A model generated the notes under the pieces. It did no database searches and had not been told where the DNA came from. It saw only the letters and a program-made list of their open reading frames with translations. Source: an uncultured Bdellovibrionales bacterium (lineage in GTDB: Bacteria; Bdellovibrionota; Bdellovibrionia; Bdellovibrionales; UBA1609). From it: a DNA stretch of 8,524 nt. The number at the start of each line of letters is the position of its first letter. The first letter of the stretch is position 1. A program made the position numbers and the translations under genes. The stretch covers positions 1-8,524 of the forward strand of contig CALJPJ010000238.1 in assembly GCA_937980625.1 (NCBI GenBank), given 5' to 3'. This document shows positions 5,339 through 8,524 of this stretch, piece by piece.

Positions 5339-7192
5339 ATGAGTTTAAACAAGTACATTTTATTTATTTTTATATTGGTGCACGGGACATTGTCATTGGC
5401 CACTCGCGTAGAAACAATTGTTGTAAAAGGTGAGGCCATTGAAGATAAAATTAATCAAGTGGCTAATGCTGTCACAATAGTTATTAATGATAGTATTCGT
5501 GAAAATTATCAAACTGTGGCAGAAGTTTTAAAAGTTATTCCTGGCTTAGAAGTTCTCACTCAAGGTGGGGGTGGCAAAGTATCCACTTTATTTTTAAGGG
5601 GAACTAACTCTGAGCATACACTTGTACTTATTGATGGAATAGAAGTGAATGACCCTATCTCTCCCACTCGTAGCTTTGATTTTGCGAGGTTAACACTTAT
5701 TGATGTAGAGCGTATTGAAGTCATTAAAGGGCCACAAAGTGTTGTTTTTGGCTCTGATGCACTTGGTGGAGTTATAAATATTATTACAAAAACTGGGGCG
5801 GGCCCATTAGTTAAATCATTAGGCATAGAGTTTGGCTCATTTGGTTTGATGAAAGCCGAGGTAGGAGCTAATGCAGGGGGTAATAACTACAATTATAATT
5901 TTGTAGCAGCTATCCAAAAGCAAGACGGATATTCCTCAGCTAATGAGAGAGATGGAAACAAAGAAAAAGATGGCTATAAGCAATCTGAGGTCTCTGGTAA
6001 GTTACAAGCTGAATTGTTTGCTAATTTAAGTTTAGAAATGGTAGCTAAGTATGTAAATGCAACTAATGAGTTAGATAGAGGTGGGGGGCCAGGTATGGAT
6101 GATCCCAACTCAGAGGAACACATTGAGCAATTCTTTTCTAAACTACAGTTATCGACTGAATTGTTAAGTTTTATGGAGACTACTTTTACTTTTAACTTTA
6201 GTAATAATCAAAGAGCGCATACAAATAGAGTAGATAATTTAAGCCCTGAGGTAAAAGATGACTACTTTAAAGGGAGACAAATTAAATTTAGTTTAAAAAA
6301 TAATATTTATCAGAGCAATAATAGTATGTTTAGTTTAGGTATAGAAAGCGAAAAAGAGTTTGGTAAAACTAATAAGTTAACTGAAAAAAATGCTAGGGCC
6401 ACCGGCGTATATGGACTTTATAAGTTTGATAATAAAATTTTTCAACTCAACCAGGGGTTGCGTTATGATTTTCATTCGAATTCTAATATAAAAGCAGTGT
6501 CATTTAATTTGAGTCCAATAATGAATATTGATAGTTTAGGGAGTAAATTGAAGGTAAGTTTAGGGTCTGGCTTTAAGGTGCCGAGCTTATCTCAGCTCTA
6601 CGATTCTACTTTCGGAAATTTAGATTTAGAAGAAGAGAAGGTTTTATCTTGGGATGTTGGCTGGGAGCAATACTTGTTTGCTGACAATATTAAGTTTGAT
6701 GTTGTTTATTTTGAAAATAAGTTTAAAAATTTAATTACTTTCGACCCTGCAAGTTATAAGTCTATTAATCTATCGAAATCAAAAATAAAAGGGGTTGAAC
6801 TTTTAAGCGAGTGGGGTGTTTTTGATAATATTGTGATGTCTGTTGGATATACGCGTTTGTTAGAGTTTAAAAACCAACAAAATAATGAAAGTTTGGTGCG
6901 TCGATCTAAAAATTCTTTTTCAGCCCAATTAGAATCAAAATTGAGTGATAATATTATTGCATTAATAACTCATCGATATTTGGGTTCGAGAGAAGATTTT
7001 GATGCGACGAATTTTTCAAGAATTAAACTTCCAAGTTATACATCAACAGATATAAACTTAAATTATCAGTCTAAAAACAAGTCCAAAATATATATGAACT
7101 TAAATAATATATTCAATATTAGATATGAAGATATAGATGGCTTTGCCAGTCCAAAATTTAATTTTAATATAGGCTTTAAATTAAAAATTTAA
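5339..7192 (+). CDS. btuB: BtuB-like TonB-dependent vitamin B12 receptor
   Basis: This encodes 617 residues, close to the 614 of E. coli BtuB. Residues 1-21 are a signal peptide (cut near SLA). The TonB box ETIVV is at 25-29. The plug domain (about 35-152) has LFLRGTNSEHTLVLIDGIEV (84-103) and VERIEVIKGPQSVVFGSDAL (123-142), ending GGVINIITK. The remainder is a 22-strand-type barrel. Its end shows the usual NLNNIFNIRYED and a final strand closing with Ile instead of the more common Phe or Trp. A cobalamin riboswitch directly upstream identifies the substrate as cobalamin or a related corrinoid. The protein imports it across the outer membrane using TonB energy, possibly from the TonB at 2471-3082. 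No inner-membrane btuCDF or cob genes adjoin it, so the rest of the pathway is elsewhere. Confidence 0.93.
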   Translation: MSLNKYILFIFILVHGTLSLATRVETIVVKGEAIEDKINQVANAVTIVINDSIRENYQTVAEVLKVIPGLEVLTQGGGGKVSTLFLRGTNSEHTLVLIDGIEVNDPISPTRSFDFARLTLIDVERIEVIKGPQSVVFGSDALGGVINIITKTGAGPLVKSLGIEFGSFGLMKAEVGANAGGNNYNYNFVAAIQKQDGYSSANERDGNKEKDGYKQSEVSGKLQAELFANLSLEMVAKYVNATNELDRGGGPGMDDPNSEEHIEQFFSKLQLSTELLSFMETTFTFNFSNNQRAHTNRVDNLSPEVKDDYFKGRQIKFSLKNNIYQSNNSMFSLGIESEKEFGKTNKLTEKNARATGVYGLYKFDNKIFQLNQGLRYDFHSNSNIKAVSFNLSPIMNIDSLGSKLKVSLGSGFKVPSLSQLYDSTFGNLDLEEEKVLSWDVGWEQYLFADNIKFDVVYFENKFKNLITFDPASYKSINLSKSKIKGVELLSEWGVFDNIVMSVGYTRLLEFKNQQNNESLVRRSKNSFSAQLESKLSDNIIALITHRYLGSREDFDATNFSRIKLPSYTSTDINLNYQSKNKSKIYMNLNNIFNIRYEDIDGFASPKFNFNIGFKLKI

Positions 7193-7194
7193 GC
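7173..7194 (+). terminator. weak terminator-like hairpin overlapping the btuB stop codon
   Basis: GCTTTAAATT (7173-7182) can pair with AATTTAAGC (7186-7194) across a 3-base loop with one bulged T. The stop TAA (7190-7192) lies inside the 3' arm. The following sequence is T-rich (ATTTATTTTATATT from about 7204) but has no clean T-run, so function is uncertain. It would separate btuB from the convergent lipoprotein gene. Confidence 0.3.
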
Positions 7195-7224
7195 TGGCTT
7201 AGGATTTATTTTATATTGTATTTA

Positions 7225-7659
7225 TTATTTCAAAATTTTAATACCTATTTTTGTTGATCCTGTATCGATATGGCCTTTCTCATTTGGATTATTTAGGAGC
7301 TGAATTTTCCAGACCTCAGTACTTGGCTGGTTGTTCACAGATTTAGATAGAGTGTACTTGATAAGGTTGTTAAACTCTTGGGCTAGAATATAGTATTTAA
7401 TATCTTCTGAGTATGAGTGAGCTTGTTTATTTGATAGTTTGTTAGGAGAGTATTGAGCTCCAGATATCAGTACACGCTGAGAAAACGGGATTTCTAGCTG
7501 GGTATTAATATTAATTCGACGATTAAATTTTAGCTCTGAGCGTTTTAAGTATTTTTGATCATTAATTTCAATTTGTATAAATGTTTGTTTAGGTTTGTGT
7601 TTAATTTTTTGCGCACAGCTAACTGAAAATAAAATAATAGTGATTAAGATATACTTCAT
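7225..7659 (-). CDS. small lipoprotein of unknown function
   Basis: This encodes 144 residues from the ATG at 7659, with AAGGAG 8 bases upstream. Residues 1-14 form a short lipoprotein signal (KYILITIILFSVS) with Cys15 in SVSC as the lipidation site. The mature protein is basic at its start (KIKHKPKQ), has no other cysteine, and alternates short hydrophobic and polar stretches suggesting a beta-rich fold, for example QTFIQIEIN and KYYILAQEFNNLIKYTL. I do not recognise a family. It converges on btuB with a 32-bp gap, and there is no sign that it belongs to B12 uptake. It would be anchored in the outer or inner membrane facing the periplasm. Confidence 0.78.
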   Translation of the reverse strand: MKYILITIILFSVSCAQKIKHKPKQTFIQIEINDQKYLKRSELKFNRRININTQLEIPFSQRVLISGAQYSPNKLSNKQAHSYSEDIKYYILAQEFNNLIKYTLSKSVNNQPSTEVWKIQLLNNPNEKGHIDTGSTKIGIKILK

Positions 7660-7719
7660 AGTTGTTCTCCTTATGTGTACTTACTATATGCTAAGTGATT
7701 ACAACCATTGTTAATTCAA

Positions 7720-7752
7720 AGTAAATAAATGGTTTGTTTGTAGTAAATAAAT
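7720..7752. repeat. 11-bp direct repeat AGTAAATAAAT, 22 bp apart
   Basis: AGTAAATAAAT occurs at 7720-7730 and again at 7742-7752. The offset of 22 bp is close to two helical turns, which would suit a pair of activator or repressor sites. The repeat is simple AT-rich sequence, so chance is quite possible. Confidence 0.35.
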
Positions 7753-7778
7753 TTTGTGCTGTTTCAGGTTAGCCAGAA

Positions 7779-7819
7779 TACAGGTGGCACTGAACTTAGG
7801 AGGATAATTCACCTTGGTA
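7779..7819 (+). promoter_or_regulatory. AGGAGG in the loop of a potential hairpin, with no usable start codon after it
   Basis: TACAGGTG (7779-7786) can pair with CACCT plus GTA (7810-7814 and 7817-7819, two bases bulged). This puts the strong ribosome-site-like AGGAGG (7798-7803) in the 23-base loop. The only start-like codon at normal spacing is TTG at 7814, which meets a stop after two more codons. It may be the remnant of a leader peptide, a structured leader of the downstream gene or chance. Confidence 0.3.
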
Positions 7820-7867
7820 CAGTAATTTATGTGAAAATTTGGCATATGCTTTGCTCAACTGTATATT

Positions 7868-8524
7868 ATGGAGTTAATTACTAAATTTAAGCCTCAATTT
7901 TTTGTATATATTATTGTCATATGTCACTCATTGATGGCTATGTCACAATCTGAGGGGTTTTCAAGGGCTAATCGTGAAACTGTAAGACATGAGCTTGTTA
8001 ACAATGGCGGACTTAAAAGGGAAGACATAGCTAGAATGGCCACTGTAGCCATAGAAAGCCCTTATTTAACCTCTGAAGTTAAGTTTACTGTACTTTCTGA
8101 GTTAGGTTTGAAGAATTGGGCCGAAGTGGCTAAGGATAAAGGCTCGGTAATTAATCGTTTAAGCCTTAATACTTTATTAGAAGTTAGTACATCTGAAATT
8201 CCGTTGTATGAGTATGAAGTGCCAATGAATGAAGTACGTAGTAATGTATATGAGCAGTACGAGAAAGTTAAAGATTTAGAGTCTTTATTGTTTGAGCGCA
8301 ATGGCAAAAGTTTTTTACGCCTACCTGTGCAACCACTATCTGACAATAATATTTATGATAACTTACTTGAAGAGCTCAGAGAAAAAGGAGTTCAAGTTGA
8401 ATTAGTTAAGTCTAAAATGAGGGCTCTTTTTACATCGTCAAGAAGTACATTGGTTTATGATCCAGTAAAAGGGAATGAATTTTATTTAAAGTTATCTCTA
8501 AAAAAAGCTAATGGTGCCTTTAAG
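7868..8524 (+). CDS. exported protein of unknown function (partial, C-terminus off window)
   Basis: An open frame of 219 codons runs from the ATG at 7868 to the window edge. This start is the first ATG after an in-frame stop at 7832 and gives a full signal peptide: basic start, hydrophobic FFVYIIVICHSL (11-22), cut near LMA. No ribosome site precedes it, so initiation may be weak or unusual; later ATGs at 7934 and 7940 would remove the signal peptide. The mature part is mixed-charge and helical (NRETVRHELVNNGGLKREDIARMA; EVRSNVYEQYEKVKDLESLLFE). It is followed by a strand-like LRLPVQPLSDNNI and then RALFTSSRSTLVYDP and FYLKLSL. The last segments faintly recall the IucA/IucC siderophore synthetase pattern (LPVHPWQ, then S-x-RT, then KLSL). 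That family is cytoplasmic and the catalytic His is absent, so I do not assign it. The gene diverges from the lipoprotein. Confidence 0.75.
   Translation, partial: MELITKFKPQFFVYIIVICHSLMAMSQSEGFSRANRETVRHELVNNGGLKREDIARMATVAIESPYLTSEVKFTVLSELGLKNWAEVAKDKGSVINRLSLNTLLEVSTSEIPLYEYEVPMNEVRSNVYEQYEKVKDLESLLFERNGKSFLRLPVQPLSDNNIYDNLLEELREKGVQVELVKSKMRALFTSSRSTLVYDPVKGNEFYLKLSLKKANGAFK

Larger units (their letters stand above)
7660..7867. other. divergent intergenic region before the right-edge gene
   Basis: These 208 bp hold the promoters of the leftward lipoprotein and, presumably, of the rightward partial gene. No coding frame with a usable start fills it. It contains an 11-bp direct repeat (7720-7730 and 7742-7752) and a structured stretch around an AGGAGG (7779-7819), both listed separately. 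Confidence 0.5.

Noticed and set aside
5560..5826. 88-codon minus-strand frame
   Set aside because: It is antisense to the most conserved plug region of btuB and has no independent signals.
8062..8346. 94-codon minus-strand frame
   Set aside because: It is antisense to the open exported-protein frame, which has a signal peptide and runs on to the window edge.
1..8524. CRISPR arrays, tRNA or rRNA genes, insertion sequences or phage genes
   Set aside because: No spaced direct repeats of CRISPR form, tRNA-like cloverleaf, rRNA sequence, transposase or integrase frame was seen by eye on either strand.

Overview
The window is AT-rich chromosomal DNA from a Gram-negative bacterium. The evidence is two TonB-dependent outer-membrane receptors, a TonB protein, lipoproteins and signal peptides. 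The low GC, long A/T tracts, a TTG start and many exported proteins would fit a Bdellovibrionota/Bacteriovorax-like or similar low-GC proteobacterium. That placement is inference only; no rRNA or phylogenetic marker is present.

Left part (1-3952): a divergent, probably metal-responsive uptake locus. Leftward from about 2390 run a His/Asp-rich lipoprotein (1595-2371) and then a TonB-dependent receptor with a Cys-x-x-Cys pair in its plug (1-1548, C-terminus cut by the window edge). Rightward run a small TonB (2471-3082), an exported thioredoxin-fold protein (3087-3524) and a Fur-family regulator (3521-3952), tightly spaced or overlapping. The roughly 100 bp between the two arms holds two related 17-bp palindromes of form TTGCRAA-N3-WTYGCAA, 41 bp apart centre to centre. 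One overlaps the -35 of a good rightward promoter. The simplest model is a Zur- or Fur-like protein that represses both arms when metal is sufficient. The lipoprotein would capture metal, the receptor would import it across the outer membrane, and the local TonB would energise the receptor. The His-rich tail and thiol motifs point to zinc (or another soft/borderline metal) rather than ferric siderophores, but the metal cannot be settled from sequence.

Middle part (3970-4836): a convergent gene for an exported BspA-type leucine-rich-repeat protein with about ten 22-residue repeats.

Right part (4837-7192): a 502-bp leader with a Fur-box-like sequence, a 12-bp palindrome and a cobalamin riboswitch, followed by a full-length BtuB-like vitamin B12 receptor. 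No btuCDF genes are adjacent. Beyond it lie a small lipoprotein of unknown function on the minus strand (7225-7659) and, at the right edge, the first 219 codons of an unrecognised exported protein (7868-8524). The space before that last gene holds an AGGAGG with no usable start behind it.

The most promising undescribed item is the left divergent locus with its paired palindromes.
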